Below, in pieces: positions 62,259-62,298 of a stretch of 62,298 nucleotides of DNA (positions are counted from its first letter, which is position 1; each line of letters starts with the position of its first letter). Below the pieces are notes generated by a model that saw only the letters and a program-made list of their open reading frames with translations, was not told where the DNA came from and searched no databases. The stretch spans positions 1 to 62,298 of the forward strand of contig JAKASQ010000006.1 in the NCBI GenBank assembly GCA_021828195.1, in the 5' to 3' direction. This DNA is from Thermoplasmata archaeon (GTDB taxonomy: Archaea; Thermoplasmatota; Thermoplasmata; Lutacidiplasmatales; UBA184). The translations under genes and the position numbers were made by a program.

Positions 62259-62298
62259 ATGCCCGCCCCCAAGGTGCCGGTCTTCCGAAAGTACGACC
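62259..62298 (+). CDS. Start of a gene cut by the window end
   Basis: An ATG with a TATA box 26 bases upstream opens a frame reading MPAPKVPVFRKYD to the last base. Too short to assign. Confidence 0.5.
   Translation, partial: MPAPKVPVFRKYD

Overview
The window reads as a chromosomal piece of a high-G+C archaeon, most likely of the Thermoplasmata / Thermoplasmatota side of the Euryarchaeota. Direct support is an archaeal-type 7S SRP RNA, RadA, FtsZ, the archaeal ribosomal run L7Ae-S28e-L24e, an archaeal-type TyrRS, the RNase P protein Pop5, a bacterio-opsin-activator (HTH_10) regulator, a two-gene core-MetE methionine synthase and a WtpABC tungstate/molybdate transporter with a ModE-like regulator. 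TATA boxes sit about 25-30 bases before many start codons, which is the signature of leaderless archaeal transcripts. Placement below phylum is inference. No rRNA, tRNA or CRISPR array was found.

1-28.9 kb is accessory-rich: single-gene oxidoreductases (sarcosine-oxidase-like, GMC, zinc ADH), VOC, GNAT and DUF169 proteins, three DoxX-type membrane proteins (one fused to a cupredoxin), two related DrrAB-like ABC exporters, and a GT4 glycosyltransferase-MscS pair followed by a broken GH15 glycosidase, which looks like trehalose/osmotic metabolism. Many genes here are broken: Fic, a DUF4258/YgiT toxin-antitoxin pair, a cupin with an in-frame amber codon, a PPOX-family flavoprotein, a GH15 C-terminus and an SRPBCC gene cut by an IS630 element that abuts a dead IS240-type transposase.

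28.9-47.5 kb is mostly housekeeping: ftsZ-pop5-purH, thioredoxin and mutY diverging from one TATA region, hutH, nickel superoxide dismutase sodN divergent from its maturation protease sodX, the wtpABC-modE operon, radA, purC, a GNAT-malic enzyme pair, a persulfide-dioxygenase-like MBL protein with a dead rhodanese domain, and the core-MetE pair.

47.5-62.3 kb holds ndk-tsaC-map, a methyltransferase and a broken second one, a membrane-anchored Cas4-like nuclease split into two overlapping genes, a two-lobed retropepsin-like protease, the ribosomal protein cluster, a dienelactone hydrolase, tyrS, the SRP RNA, a hotdog thioesterase, glyA, and a minus-strand run of a HerA/VirB4-like ATPase with a nuclease-like C-terminus, thpR and a membrane-anchored winged-helix protein. 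The last bases open a new leaderless gene. The least ordinary loci are the split Cas4-like pair, the HerA-winged helix-nuclease fusion, the DoxX-cupredoxin fusion, the NiSOD/SodX pair, and catalytic-residue changes in MutY, the Rieske-like protein and the rhodanese domain.
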